DNA from: Flavobacterium flabelliforme
GTDB taxonomy: Bacteria; Bacteroidota; Bacteroidia; Flavobacteriales; Flavobacteriaceae
Direction of reading: 5' to 3'
Assembly (NCBI RefSeq): GCF_017948675.1
Contig: NZ_JAGFBU010000002.1
Location: 248,001 to 312,000 of the forward strand
Length of the DNA stretch: 64,000 nucleotides
Each line of letters begins with the position of its first letter. The stretch's first letter is position 1. The translations under genes and the position numbers were made by a program. Positions 51,758-61,592 of the stretch are shown piece after piece. The notes beneath the pieces were generated by a model. That model was not told the origin of the DNA and did no database searches. It saw only the letters and a list, made by a program, of their open reading frames with translations.

Positions 51758-53295
51758 TGATAGTTACAAATTACCTAATTATCGGTTCTGGCGTGGCTGG
51801 ATTGACGTTTGCCATCAAGATTGCAGATCGATTTCCAGATAAAAAAGTGACGATTATAACCAAGTCAACTGTTGATGAATCCAACACTAAATACGCTCAA
51901 GGCGGAATTGCAATTGTTACTGACGAAGTACATGATTCCTACCAAAAGCACATTGAAGATACCTTAATCTGTGGGGATGGTTTGTGCGATGTTGATGTGG
52001 TTGAAATGGTGGTAACTGAAGGTCCAAAACGGTTAAAAGAACTCATGGATTGGGGAGCTAAATTTGATGAAAATAGCAAAGGGAATTTTGATTTAGGTAA
52101 AGAAGGCGGACATTCAGAAAATAGAGTGGTGCATCATAAAGACCAAACAGGTTACGAAATTGAACGCGCTATTTTAGAACAAGTACATCAAAAAGAGAAT
52201 ATAACTGTTCTAGATCATCATTTTGCCTTAGACGTAATTACAGAAAATAAATGCTGTATTGGTGCAGTTACTTTGAATCAGAAAACCAATCAAATTATTA
52301 CCTTTCAATCCGATTATACCTTACTTGCTACTGGCGGAATAGGACATCTGTATGGTCATACGACCAATCCTATTATTGCAACTGCTGATGGAATTGCAAT
52401 GGCTTACAGAGCAAATGCAGCAATAAGAGACATGGAATTTATTCAGTTTCATCCTACTGCATTATATGAAAATACGATCGGTTCTAAGTTTTTAATTTCC
52501 GAAGCTGTTCGCGGATTTGGTGCTTATTTACGTACCAAAAACGGAAATCGATTTATGCTAAATTATGACGCAAGAGGTGAACTAGCATCACGCGATATCG
52601 TTTCTCAAAGCATCGATTTAGAACTTAAAAAATCAGCTGAGGAATGTGTTTATCTAGATTGTACACATCTAGATATACAAGCTTTTGTTAAACATTTTCC
52701 GATGATTTATGAGAGATGCAAAAATAACGGAATCGATATTGCCAAAGATTGGATTCCAGTAATCCCAGCGCAACACTACTTGTGTGGCGGAATTGGTGTA
52801 GATAAAAACGGAAAAACAGATGTGAAAAACTTATTTGCTTGCGGAGAATGTTCCAGAACAGGATTGCATGGAGCGAACAGATTGGCATCAAATTCTTTAT
52901 TAGAAGCGTTAGTGTATTCAGATAAAATATACCATTATTTAGCTCAAAATTCTTCAGAAAATAAAATAGCAAATAATGTAAAATCGGAATTCAAAATAGA
53001 ATTAAAACCTAGTGTAAATTCAGAATATCTAACTAATTTAAAAAGTGAATTACAGCTTTTGATGCGACAAAGTGCAGGAATTGTCCGTTTTGATGCTGAT
53101 CTTTTTAAAGCACAAGAAAAATTGTTGAAATGGCAAGAAGAATTAAAAATTAAAGTTGAAAATAACCAAATTAGTACCGAACTTTTTGAACTCTACAATA
53201 TGACTACGGTTGCGAATTTAATCGTACAGCAATCCATCGAAAGAAAAGAAAATCGAGGTGGTTTTGTAAAGTATGATTACAGCTATAATAACTAA
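51757..53295 (+). CDS. nadB: L-aspartate oxidase
   Basis: The 512-residue flavoprotein oxidises L-aspartate to iminoaspartate, the first step of NAD synthesis, and feeds NadA. The N-terminal FAD motif is IIGSGVAGLTFAIKIA. Fumarate-reductase-type motifs follow: TKYAQGGIAIVTD, GGHSENRVVHHKDQTGYEIE, QFHPTALYE, HYLCGGIGVDKNGKT and GLHGANRLASNSLLEALVYS. The start codon overlaps the nadA stop, so the two are coupled. It ends the operon. Confidence 0.95.
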   Translation: MIVTNYLIIGSGVAGLTFAIKIADRFPDKKVTIITKSTVDESNTKYAQGGIAIVTDEVHDSYQKHIEDTLICGDGLCDVDVVEMVVTEGPKRLKELMDWGAKFDENSKGNFDLGKEGGHSENRVVHHKDQTGYEIERAILEQVHQKENITVLDHHFALDVITENKCCIGAVTLNQKTNQIITFQSDYTLLATGGIGHLYGHTTNPIIATADGIAMAYRANAAIRDMEFIQFHPTALYENTIGSKFLISEAVRGFGAYLRTKNGNRFMLNYDARGELASRDIVSQSIDLELKKSAEECVYLDCTHLDIQAFVKHFPMIYERCKNNGIDIAKDWIPVIPAQHYLCGGIGVDKNGKTDVKNLFACGECSRTGLHGANRLASNSLLEALVYSDKIYHYLAQNSSENKIANNVKSEFKIELKPSVNSEYLTNLKSELQLLMRQSAGIVRFDADLFKAQEKLLKWQEELKIKVENNQISTELFELYNMTTVANLIVQQSIERKENRGGFVKYDYSYNN

Positions 53296-53331
53296 AATAG
53301 TTAATCTTCCTATCTTAGATTTAAAAAATCA

Positions 53332-53365
53332 CACAATTTTCCATAGTGAATCTGTGGAAATTGTG
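53332..53365. terminator. Hairpin between convergent nadB and TonB-receptor genes
   Basis: CACAATTTTCCA (53332-53343) and TGGAAATTGTG (53355-53365) form an 11-base stem with one bulged base. The T tails are weak on both strands, so termination is possible but not strong. Confidence 0.4.
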
Positions 53366-53426
53366 CAATTTGGCATAATAAAGAGTTGCTGTAAACCATT
53401 TGATTTTCTTTAAGTTCATAAAGTTA

Positions 53427-55424
53427 TTAATACGAGAAAGTGACATTCAAAAAGAAGTTTCTTCCTTTTCTAGGAATAGAATTCCAATCGGAGAACGTAG
53501 AATAATAAGTATCTAATATATTTTCGATTCCCGCTTTTACATTCAATTTGCTTCCATCAACTACAAATAAATAACTAGTTGCAATATTTAAAATAGCATA
53601 ATCTGGTGTACGGTCTTCACCATAAAAAGGACTGTATTGTGTTTGTGTAGCATTTCCTTGTACCATAATTTCTGAGGAAAACTGATTCTTTTTATAATTT
53701 AAAGTAGCGGAATAACGCAACGGACTGATGAAAGGTAAATTTTTATCTTCAAAGTCTTTTCCATAATTGTAGACTAATTGCCCTTTTGCTTTAAAACGAT
53801 CGTTTATTTGGTATTCCAAATTCAAATCAGTGTTGAAAATAGTTGCATACTCTAAAGCCGTGTAAATTTTTACACCACTGCCGCCAATAGTCATAGGAAT
53901 AAGTGTTGCATCTGGTTTTCCAATAATATAATTTGAAATATGAAAGTAAGAAGAGGTGAGTTTTGCTGAGAATTTTTTGTTGGCATAACCCAAAGAAGCA
54001 TTTCCTTCTATTGAACTTTCATTTTTCAGTCCTGGATTTCCAATGTAATCATAGCGGTCAAAACTGTTAAATAAATAGAAACCATATCCTTCTGAAACCG
54101 ATGGAGCACGTTCGCCATAAGCCAATCCAAAACCATATACAAAACCATTTTTGGTGTATGAATAATTAGAGGAAATACTTTTCAAAATTCGGCTTTTGCT
54201 ATCCTTCATTGTAGGATAAAAAATCTGTAAACTTTCTAAACCCAATTGATCTGCCACTTTATTGAAATGGTTTGCTAAGCTTCCGGAGAATTTTAAACTC
54301 GAATTAGTATTCAAAACGATGTTGTCTTCTAAAAATAAACTTCCGTAAAAAGTTCGTACATCAGGCCAAGTAAACATGAACATCAAGTTTTCGTTTGGAT
54401 CTGTAGGATACATCGTCATTTCGGCAATAGAGCGATTATAAAACGAATTTAAATCGGCTGTAAAATGATGCTTATCCAGGACTCCTTTTGCTTTCGAATA
54501 AAATCCATACGTATCACTCCAACCTGGCATATCCATGTGAATAGGCACTGCGGGACGTTTGGTATCATCCATTCTATGGGTAATGGTATTGTAATATAAT
54601 TTAGTTTCCCATTTATCTATTCTAGCTGATTTTGGAGCATACTCAAATTTCAGTGAGGTGATTAAAGCTTCCGCCAAAGAAACATCCATAGGAAGTGCTG
54701 GGTAACCTACATCAGTAGCTTTATCATAGATAATCGATCCTTCGATGAGTTTGTTTTTATTGAAAAGAAAACCAGAAGTGGTCGAAATATTGAATTTTCG
54801 ATATTGCGAAAACAATACTTCTTGATTGTTACCAGCTTTATAATTGTCAGCATCACGATACATAAAATCGGTATCTATATAAAAGGATTTATTGACATAA
54901 TTAATGGCTGTTCCCAAGATTTTCTGATTGTTATTGGTTTCATAACCTGTGTTTACACTTGCTTTCCAACCCAAGTCGGCAAAATTACTTCGGTTTCTTT
55001 TTAAATCGATCGCGCCACCAATTGTAGCGCCATGACAAGCGCCTTGTTGTCCTGATTTTATAGTTGCCTCTGCTAAATTAGAAACTTCGATGTAAGAAGT
55101 AATTGGATCCATTTTATCCGTGCAAGCACCAAAAATGCGCATCCCATCAATTGTGATTAAAGTTCGTTCGGTCGCCATGTTATTGATCATTGGTTCCCAA
55201 GCATAACTACCTCTTTTGATCATTTCGATTTTGCCAGATTGTTGTAAATATTCGTCTATTGTGGCTAATGGTTTGGATTGTTTTTGACTTAATTCTGCCT
55301 TTTTACCAATTACAATAACTTCATTTAAATCCTTTGGAGTAATAGTATCTTTTGTTTGTTCTTGGGCGTAAATCGAAACTGTGGCTAAACATTGTAAAAC
55401 CATCAGAAGTATTATCTTTTTCAT
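53427..55424 (-). CDS. TonB-dependent outer-membrane receptor
   Basis: The protein has 665 residues from the ATG at 55424, which begins the signal peptide MKKIILLMVLQCLATVSIYA; the longer frame adds an implausible leader. A TonB-box-like start (DLNEVIVIGKKAEL), a plug domain (about 50-160, ATERTLITIDGMRIFGACTD, IKSGQQGACHGATIGGAIDL) and a 22-strand barrel are seen, ending RKGRNFFLNVTFSY. The plug contains two cysteines (GACTDK, GACHG), unusual and possibly metal-binding. It follows a lipoprotein and a small Cys-motif protein on the same strand. The substrate is unknown; copper or another metal is a guess. Confidence 0.92.
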   Translation of the reverse strand: MKKIILLMVLQCLATVSIYAQEQTKDTITPKDLNEVIVIGKKAELSQKQSKPLATIDEYLQQSGKIEMIKRGSYAWEPMINNMATERTLITIDGMRIFGACTDKMDPITSYIEVSNLAEATIKSGQQGACHGATIGGAIDLKRNRSNFADLGWKASVNTGYETNNNQKILGTAINYVNKSFYIDTDFMYRDADNYKAGNNQEVLFSQYRKFNISTTSGFLFNKNKLIEGSIIYDKATDVGYPALPMDVSLAEALITSLKFEYAPKSARIDKWETKLYYNTITHRMDDTKRPAVPIHMDMPGWSDTYGFYSKAKGVLDKHHFTADLNSFYNRSIAEMTMYPTDPNENLMFMFTWPDVRTFYGSLFLEDNIVLNTNSSLKFSGSLANHFNKVADQLGLESLQIFYPTMKDSKSRILKSISSNYSYTKNGFVYGFGLAYGERAPSVSEGYGFYLFNSFDRYDYIGNPGLKNESSIEGNASLGYANKKFSAKLTSSYFHISNYIIGKPDATLIPMTIGGSGVKIYTALEYATIFNTDLNLEYQINDRFKAKGQLVYNYGKDFEDKNLPFISPLRYSATLNYKKNQFSSEIMVQGNATQTQYSPFYGEDRTPDYAILNIATSYLFVVDGSKLNVKAGIENILDTYYSTFSDWNSIPRKGRNFFLNVTFSY

Positions 55425-55439
55425 ATTGAAAAGGTTAAT

Positions 55440-55471
55440 AAAAAGACCAAAAGTTGATTTTTGGTCTTTTT
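55440..55471 (-). promoter_or_regulatory. Terminator-like hairpin in the leader of the TonB-receptor gene
   Basis: AAAAAGACCAAAA (55440-55452) and TTTTGGTCTTTTT (55459-55471) form a perfect 13-base stem with loop GTTGAT. On the minus strand it ends in T5 and lies only 15 bases before the receptor ATG. It may terminate the upstream operon or attenuate receptor expression. Confidence 0.6.
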
Positions 55472-55646
55472 GATTTAAGAAAAAATTCTTACCACGATTT
55501 GTAATTGTATTGTTTTTATTTTGCCATAACGACACTAAGGCACAAATAATAGTTTGTAACTTTAATTAAATTAAAATCAAAAAATGGTGGCAAATTTGTC
55601 TAAGTAAAATAAATTTGAATCGTGCTTTTTAAACGGATGAGGTTTT

Positions 55647-56498
55647 TTAGAATTCGACTTCAAAGTAAATGCTACTTGCAGGAACTAAATCTGTAATTGC
55701 TTCCCCTTTCAAAACTTCGTTATTAGCATTCAAAAGTTGCAGATTAATTTTCCAGTAGCCCGTCATGGTCAATGATAATTTTCCATGATATAACTTGTCT
55801 GCAATTGATTGTGTCAAATCAATATTATTAGGCGATCCGTGATTTGACATACTTGGCATTCTTGGGTCAATTTTTACTTTAAAACCATCAACTACAGGAA
55901 ATAACAACATAGTTTCCATTTTAAAAACACCAACAGTCATGTCGTTTGTAGCTACTTTTGGGGTTACAGGATCAATTAGTGCTACAATGTATTTGGTACC
56001 ATCTGTTCCTGTAAAAGTAGTAACTCTTTGCTTCGCGGAAGCAGGAACGCTAATTTGTTTGTTTGCTGTAAATGCAACACCATTTATAGTATAATTTACG
56101 GTTAATGACCAATGTTCCATAGTGTTTTCGGCCATCTGAAAAACAATATAGCCATTATATAAAGTTTCTTTTCCAACTGTTTTTGCAACGGCAGAATAAG
56201 GACAAGCATGAGATTTAGTTGTCATTTGCATTAATGGAGCCCAAGTAATGGTTGCATTTTTGTCGTATGCATTAGTTATTTTATTTTTAATTCGAAGAGA
56301 AATGGCGTTGTATCCTTGTTGTAAACTTCCTGTAGCGGAATATAATTCTACAATATGAGTGTCGTTTGTAATTTCTTGAATCTTTGTTATCCCTTGCAAT
56401 TCATTGGCTACAAAAGGGGTTTCATTATCATTTGTGCAGGAAGAAAAAGTGATTGCGGTAATTAAAAGAAGGGCTATATTTTTTAATTGAAATTTCAT
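55647..56498 (-). CDS. Exported lipoprotein with YtkA/FixH-like domain
   Basis: The 283-residue protein has the lipobox TFSSCTND. The C-terminal part (about 190-283) resembles the YtkA/FixH-like fold: MPSMSNHGSPNNIDLTQSIA, GKLSLTMTGYWKINLQLL. The central segment has MQMTTKSHACPYSAV with His, Cys and several Met, and the region MLLFPVVDGFKVKIDPRMPS is Met-rich. Such residues suggest metal, perhaps copper, binding. It lies between the TonB receptor and the small Cys-motif protein and may bring metal to or from the receptor; this is inference. Confidence 0.75.
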   Translation of the reverse strand: MKFQLKNIALLLITAITFSSCTNDNETPFVANELQGITKIQEITNDTHIVELYSATGSLQQGYNAISLRIKNKITNAYDKNATITWAPLMQMTTKSHACPYSAVAKTVGKETLYNGYIVFQMAENTMEHWSLTVNYTINGVAFTANKQISVPASAKQRVTTFTGTDGTKYIVALIDPVTPKVATNDMTVGVFKMETMLLFPVVDGFKVKIDPRMPSMSNHGSPNNIDLTQSIADKLYHGKLSLTMTGYWKINLQLLNANNEVLKGEAITDLVPASSIYFEVEF

Positions 56499-56616
56499 TT
56501 TATTTTTATTTAAGTTTATAAGGAATCAGTTTGAAAAGAATTTTTCTTTCAAACAAGAGGAACCGCACCCTTTAGCAGATTTTATAAATCTGTCGAAGAA
56601 CTGCACTTTTTAAAAT

Positions 56617-57021
56617 TTATGAAATAACGGTTGGTGGGTGAAAAACAACGGGAATGCTTTTGTAAGAATACAAATTAGAATAATTACTTATTGCTCTTTT
56701 AGTTTTAAGAAAATAAAGTGGTGTAATTACAAATGAATTAATCTCTTGAAAAAACACGAATACAGTTTCTTGAGAAGTAATTTTTTTATTATTAGAAATC
56801 GGGTTTTCACTTTCGGAATTTTTAGCCAATTCTTTCATTAAATGGCATTTTCCGTTGCAGTGTATTTTAGGACGATCTTTATTAACGCAAAGTACTTTTG
56901 AGATATAATCATAATTAACAACATAATCTACAACCGGTAATACTGGTTTTAGAAGTAAGAGTAAGGCTAATATGAGTACTGCTTTTTTCACTAAACAAAG
57001 ATACCGCCGTGTAGGGTTCAA
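56617..57021 (-). CDS. Small membrane protein with CVNKD...CNGKC motif
   Basis: A 134-residue protein with one hydrophobic segment (KKAVLILALLLLLKPVLPVV) followed by VLCVNKDRPKIHCNGKCHLMKELAKN. The three cysteines and two histidines (C-x8-H-C-x3-C-H pattern) are conserved in short proteins I recall beside metal receptors in Bacteroidota. The rest is unremarkable, with a second hydrophobic patch. The gene is first of the TonB receptor group. Metal binding is inference. Confidence 0.65.
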   Translation of the reverse strand: MNPTRRYLCLVKKAVLILALLLLLKPVLPVVDYVVNYDYISKVLCVNKDRPKIHCNGKCHLMKELAKNSESENPISNNKKITSQETVFVFFQEINSFVITPLYFLKTKRAISNYSNLYSYKSIPVVFHPPTVIS

Positions 57022-57194
57022 TTTGTATGACTTTTATCATATTCAGAAATTAAATTATGAAGGTTTTTTGTTTTAAATTATTTCTGAAATTTTTGAATTG
57101 TATTTTTTAAAAAGCTACTGATACTTCTATTTTGAAATTAAAAAAAAGATTGTATCGTTCTTTATTCCGACTCTTTTTCTATTTTAAATATTTG

Positions 57195-57202
57195 TAACTT
57201 TG
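57195..57202 (+). promoter_or_regulatory. Predicted -7 box of mnmA
   Basis: TAACTTTG matches TAnnTTTG exactly and lies 29 bases before the mnmA ATG. No TTG was found at -33. Confidence 0.45.
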
Positions 57203-57231
57203 TGCCCTTATTAAAATATAATTTTTTGAAG

Positions 57232-58419
57232 ATGAAGCGTGTTGTTGTAGGACTTTCAGGAGGAGTAGATTCAAGTGTTGCAGCTTATTTGTTGCAACAA
57301 CAAGGATATGAAGTTATTGGTCTTTTTATGAAGAATTGGCATGACGATTCAGTGACTATTTCTAACGAATGCCCGTGGTTAGAGGATAGTAATGATGCAT
57401 TATTAGTAGCAGAAAAGTTAGGGATTCCATTTCAAACAGTTGATTTAAGCGAAGAATATAAAGAGAAAATCGTCGACTATATGTTTAACGAGTACGAAAA
57501 AGGGAGAACTCCAAACCCTGATGTACTTTGTAACCGTGAAATAAAATTTGATGTTTTTATGAAAATTGCTTTAAGTCTAGGTGCCGATTATGTGGCTACC
57601 GGACATTACTGCAGAAAAACAGAGATTGATGTAAATGGAGAAACGGTTTATCAGCTTAAAGCAGGTGCCGATGTCAACAAAGATCAGTCTTATTTTTTGT
57701 GTCAATTATCGCAAGAGCAATTAGCAAAATCACTATTTCCTATTGGTGAATTAACCAAGCCAGAAGTACGAGAAATTGCTGCGCAAATGGATTTGATTAC
57801 GGCTGAGAAAAAAGATTCCCAAGGATTATGTTTTATAGGTAAAGTGCGTTTGCCAGAGTTTTTGCAACAAAAACTACAACCAAAAGACGGCATTATTATT
57901 CAAATAGATAAAAACGATCCTATTTACAGTGTTGAAAAGCAAGTTGGTTTAACTCTTGAAGAAGAATTAAATACAGCCGCTCAAAAACTGCCTTACACTC
58001 CTGAAATGGGTAAAGTGGTAGGAAAACATCAAGGTGCTCATTATTTTACAATTGGGCAACGTAAAGGATTAAATGTTGGTGGTACAACGGATCCGTTATT
58101 TATTATTGCGACGAATGTTGAAACCAATACAATTTATACAGGATTAACAAGTATGCATCCTGGATTATTCAAGAAAGTGTTGCGTATAGAAAAAGACGAA
58201 GTACATTGGATTCGTAAAGATTTGGCTTTAGCCAATGGAGAAAGTGCTGAATATATGGTTCGAATTAGATACAGACAACCGTTGCAAAAAGCTACTTTAT
58301 ACCAGTTTGAAAACCAAATGTACATTGCTTTTGAGGAACCACAATCCGCAATAACAGAAGGACAATTTGCAGCTTGGTATTCAGAAGATGAATTGATCGG
58401 TTCAGGCGTTATTTCTTAG
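57232..58419 (+). CDS. mnmA: tRNA-specific 2-thiouridylase MnmA
   Basis: The protein has 395 residues from the ATG at 57232 ([20 protein letters not shown]), which begins the PP-loop; an upstream GTG in frame is unlikely. It thiolates the wobble uridine (s2U34) of tRNAs for Glu, Gln and Lys. Catalytic cysteine candidates are in [15 protein letters not shown] and [18 protein letters not shown] binding is through SGGVDS. The central and C-terminal beta domains fit the family ([23 protein letters not shown]). Confidence 0.96.
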   Translation: MKRVVVGLSGGVDSSVAAYLLQQQGYEVIGLFMKNWHDDSVTISNECPWLEDSNDALLVAEKLGIPFQTVDLSEEYKEKIVDYMFNEYEKGRTPNPDVLCNREIKFDVFMKIALSLGADYVATGHYCRKTEIDVNGETVYQLKAGADVNKDQSYFLCQLSQEQLAKSLFPIGELTKPEVREIAAQMDLITAEKKDSQGLCFIGKVRLPEFLQQKLQPKDGIIIQIDKNDPIYSVEKQVGLTLEEELNTAAQKLPYTPEMGKVVGKHQGAHYFTIGQRKGLNVGGTTDPLFIIATNVETNTIYTGLTSMHPGLFKKVLRIEKDEVHWIRKDLALANGESAEYMVRIRYRQPLQKATLYQFENQMYIAFEEPQSAITEGQFAAWYSEDELIGSGVIS

Positions 58420-58512
58420 CGTTATAATTTTAAAGTACTATTTAAAAAATATAATAATTGGTAGATTGTAACGATAACGATCCTATTTAAAAAAATAAAA
58501 ATCGAGCAGTTT

Positions 58513-60126
58513 ATGAGAAAATTTTATCTATTCCTATTTTTCGTAGTTACAGTTTCTAGTTTTTCTCAACAAGATGCTTGGGTTTATTTTAATGCGAAGA
58601 GCAATGCTCAAATTTATTTTGATTCGCCTTCCAAAATGCTTTCTCAAAGAGCCTTAGAAAGAAGATCAAATCAAAAGATAGCTTTAGATTTTAAAGACAT
58701 TCCAATAGAAGCCTCTTTTATTAATTCTGTTAAAGCAAGTTCAGGAATTACGGTCATGGCAAAATCAAAATGGTTGAATGCTATTCATGTTCGCGGTTCG
58801 CAGGCAGATATCAATACATTGACTCAGCTCCCTTTCGTTAGTAAAATTGACTTTGCGGATAAGACATTAAATCAGGCGGGCAAAATAGCTAAGATGAATA
58901 AAATCAAATCATCAAGTAAAACTAAAAGTTCGAAAATTGACTATGCATACGGTTCCTCTTCGAATCAAATAAAAATGCTCAATGGGGATGTTTTACATCA
59001 ATTAAATCATACGGGTTCTGGTAAAATTATTGCCGTTATGGATGCTGGTTTTCCAGGAGTAAACACCACGCAACCTTTTAAAAGATTACGAGATAACAAT
59101 CAAATTTTAGGAGGTTATAATTTTGTTTCAAGAGATAATGACTTTTATACCGGTGTTTCTCACGGAACTTCTGTGCTATCAACAATGGGCGGTTATAAAG
59201 AGAATTCGTTAGTAGGAACTGCGCCGGATGCTTCTTATTATTTGTTTATAACCGAAGATGATACTTCAGAAAATCCTGTAGAAGAATCACTTTGGGTTGA
59301 AGCTGCAGAAAAAGCAGATAGTTTAGGTGTTGATATTATTACTACTTCTTTAGGATATTTTGAATTTGATAATAAAGCGTATAATTATGCTTATAAAGAT
59401 ATGAATGGAGCTACCTCATTTATGTCTCGTGGTGCAGAAATTGCGTTTAGTAAAGGTATGATTGTTGTTGCTTCGGCAGGTAATTCCGGTGGTACATCAG
59501 ACCCTTATATTTCTATTCCTGCAGATGCAATTTCGGTACTTTCAGTGGGTGCCGTAAATTCATCTAAAAATAGAGCTTCATTTAGTTCAATAGGCCCTGC
59601 TTTTGATGGTAGGATTAAGCCTGAAGTAATGGCACAAGGTCAAGCTACAGTAGTATCTGATGCTTTTGGTAACATTGTAACGGCAAACGGCACCTCTTTT
59701 TCGGGACCTGTAATGGCAGGAATGGTAGCGTGTTTATGGCAAGCTTTTCCCGAAAAGACAAACCAACAAATTAGGGATTTAATACTCAAGTCCTCGGATC
59801 AGTTCTTAAAGCCCAACAATCAATATGGATATGGAATTCCCAATTTTCAATTGGCTATCAATACGGCAAATGATTCAACCTCTGTATCCAATGATTCTTT
59901 TATTGTTTATCCTAATCCGACTAGTGATTTTGTTGTGATTTCTTTGCCTGAACTATTTAAAAAAGGAACTATTTTTATCTATTCGCTCGCGGGAAAGAAA
60001 GTTTTAGAACAACAAGTTAGCCAAGAATCCGCTTCGATTTCATTAAAATCGCTCGAAAAAGGAATGTATCTTTATAAAATGGAATCAGTTGATTTTTCTA
60101 AAAACGGAAAAATATTTAAAAAGTAA
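58513..60126 (+). CDS. Secreted S8 subtilisin-like protease with T9SS C-terminal domain
   Basis: The 537-residue protein has the signal peptide MRKFYLFLFFVVTVSSFSQQ. The catalytic triad is visible: Asp in AVMDAGFPGVN, His in SHGTSVLSTMGGY and Ser in NGTSFSGPVMAGM. Residues about 455-537 form a type A C-terminal sorting domain (YPNPTSDFVVISLPELFKKG, GMYLYKME), so it is exported by type IX secretion and anchored or released. A short N-terminal propeptide-like part precedes the catalytic domain. It is codirectional with the next gene, 14 bases away. Confidence 0.94.
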   Translation: MRKFYLFLFFVVTVSSFSQQDAWVYFNAKSNAQIYFDSPSKMLSQRALERRSNQKIALDFKDIPIEASFINSVKASSGITVMAKSKWLNAIHVRGSQADINTLTQLPFVSKIDFADKTLNQAGKIAKMNKIKSSSKTKSSKIDYAYGSSSNQIKMLNGDVLHQLNHTGSGKIIAVMDAGFPGVNTTQPFKRLRDNNQILGGYNFVSRDNDFYTGVSHGTSVLSTMGGYKENSLVGTAPDASYYLFITEDDTSENPVEESLWVEAAEKADSLGVDIITTSLGYFEFDNKAYNYAYKDMNGATSFMSRGAEIAFSKGMIVVASAGNSGGTSDPYISIPADAISVLSVGAVNSSKNRASFSSIGPAFDGRIKPEVMAQGQATVVSDAFGNIVTANGTSFSGPVMAGMVACLWQAFPEKTNQQIRDLILKSSDQFLKPNNQYGYGIPNFQLAINTANDSTSVSNDSFIVYPNPTSDFVVISLPELFKKGTIFIYSLAGKKVLEQQVSQESASISLKSLEKGMYLYKMESVDFSKNGKIFKK

Positions 60127-60140
60127 TAGCTTAATAGTAG

Positions 60141-61085
60141 ATGAATAAAATCACCGAACTTTTCAAAATTAAATATCCAATCATTCAAGGAGGAATGATC
60201 TGGAATAGTGGTTATAAATTAGCAAGTGCTGTGAGTAATGCAGGTGGTTTAGGATTGATAGGTGCCGGCTCTATGTATCCTGAAGTCTTGCGAGAACACA
60301 TTCAAAAATGTAAAAAAGCAACTACTCAACCTTTTGGGGTAAATGTTCCTATGTTGTATCCCAATGTCGAAGAAATAATGAAAATTATTGTCGAGGAAGG
60401 CGTTAAAATTGTTTTTACCTCTGCTGGAAATCCTAAAACATGGACTTCGTTTTTGAAAGAAAATGGAATTACAGTGGTGCATGTTGTGAGTAGTTCTTTA
60501 TTTGCATTAAAAGCTCAGGATGCTGGAGTAGATGCAATTGTTGCTGAGGGATTCGAAGCTGGAGGTCATAATGGGCGCGAAGAAACCACTACTTTAACCT
60601 TGATTCCAATGGTAAAAGAAAAAATTAAAATTCCATTAATTGCTGCTGGTGGTATAGGTTCTGGCCGTGGTATGTTGGCGGTAATGACTTTAGGTGCTGA
60701 TGGCGTACAAGTTGGTAGCAGATTTGCTGCTTCTGTAGAATCATCCGCACATCAAAATTTTAAGGAGACCATTATCGAGGTTTCTGAAGGTGGAACTCAA
60801 TTGACATTAAAAGAGCTTGCTCCCGTTAGGTTGATTAAAAATAAGTTTTACCATGACGTTCAGGATTTATATCAAAAAGGAACGACGAAAGAAGAATTGC
60901 AAACTTTGTTAGGAAGAGCAAGATCCAAAAGAGGAATGTTTGAAGGAGATTTAGTTGAAGGAGAATTAGAAATAGGACAAATAGCGGGAATTATTCGAGA
61001 AATAAAACCGGCTGCTGAAATTATTCAGGAAATGATTTCTGATTTTGAAACTGCCAGAAAAGAGATTGTTAATTTTCAATTTTAA
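60141..61085 (+). CDS. Nitronate monooxygenase-family flavoenzyme
   Basis: The 314-residue TIM-barrel flavoprotein has the family features KYPIIQGGMIWNSGYKLASA, GLIGAGSMYP, VDAIVAEGFEAGGHNGREE, PLIAAGGIGSGRGMLAVM and TLGADGVQVGSRFAASVE. The family includes nitronate monooxygenases and FabK-type enoyl-ACP reductases; the two are not separable by eye. FMN binding is through the barrel ends. It follows the protease by 14 bases and may be cotranscribed. Confidence 0.9.
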   Translation: MNKITELFKIKYPIIQGGMIWNSGYKLASAVSNAGGLGLIGAGSMYPEVLREHIQKCKKATTQPFGVNVPMLYPNVEEIMKIIVEEGVKIVFTSAGNPKTWTSFLKENGITVVHVVSSSLFALKAQDAGVDAIVAEGFEAGGHNGREETTTLTLIPMVKEKIKIPLIAAGGIGSGRGMLAVMTLGADGVQVGSRFAASVESSAHQNFKETIIEVSEGGTQLTLKELAPVRLIKNKFYHDVQDLYQKGTTKEELQTLLGRARSKRGMFEGDLVEGELEIGQIAGIIREIKPAAEIIQEMISDFETARKEIVNFQF

Positions 61086-61089
61086 AAAA

Positions 61090-61500
61090 ATGAGTAAAAT
61101 ACAAACATACATTGTTATTCTTTTTCTAATTTTAGGATTGCAGCATTCCTATTCACAGAATTATAAGTTTAAAACAGCAGGATTTAGTGTTTTAGAGAAA
61201 AATGAAAAAGGAAAATGGGGTAAATGGTCGGATTTAAGTCCAGTCAATATCTTAGTTACATTAGATACCAATAAAAGTAGAATTGTAGTTTACTCTCAAA
61301 TTATTCAACTTTTTGAAATTGTAGATTATTTGCCTAAAGAAGAAAATGATACTGATTTAGTATATACGTTTACTTGTAAAGACAATGAAGGAGTCGATTG
61401 TACACTGTCTATAATTACAAGAAAAAAACAGAAAAACAGAAAGCAATTGTACATAAATTATGGTAATAGCATTATTATGTACACTATTTTTAATATGTAA
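61090..61500 (+). CDS. Small exported protein of unknown function
   Basis: The protein has 136 residues from the ATG at 61090 (signal peptide MSKIQTYIVILFLILGLQHS); the earlier in-frame start overlaps the flavoenzyme. The rest is a short beta-rich domain with FKTAGFSVLEKNEKGKWGKW, SKIVVYSQ-like strands (SRIVVYSQIIQLF) and two cysteines (TFTCKDNEGVDCT). I do not recognise it. It follows the flavoenzyme by four bases and may be in its operon. Confidence 0.65.
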   Translation: MSKIQTYIVILFLILGLQHSYSQNYKFKTAGFSVLEKNEKGKWGKWSDLSPVNILVTLDTNKSRIVVYSQIIQLFEIVDYLPKEENDTDLVYTFTCKDNEGVDCTLSIITRKKQKNRKQLYINYGNSIIMYTIFNM

Positions 61501-61592
61501 TTGACAATAAATTGAAAAGAAAATCTTCCATTCCAAGCCTGAAATAGCTGAAATGCTAAAAAAGCACACCGAATAATAAGAAAATTTATGAA

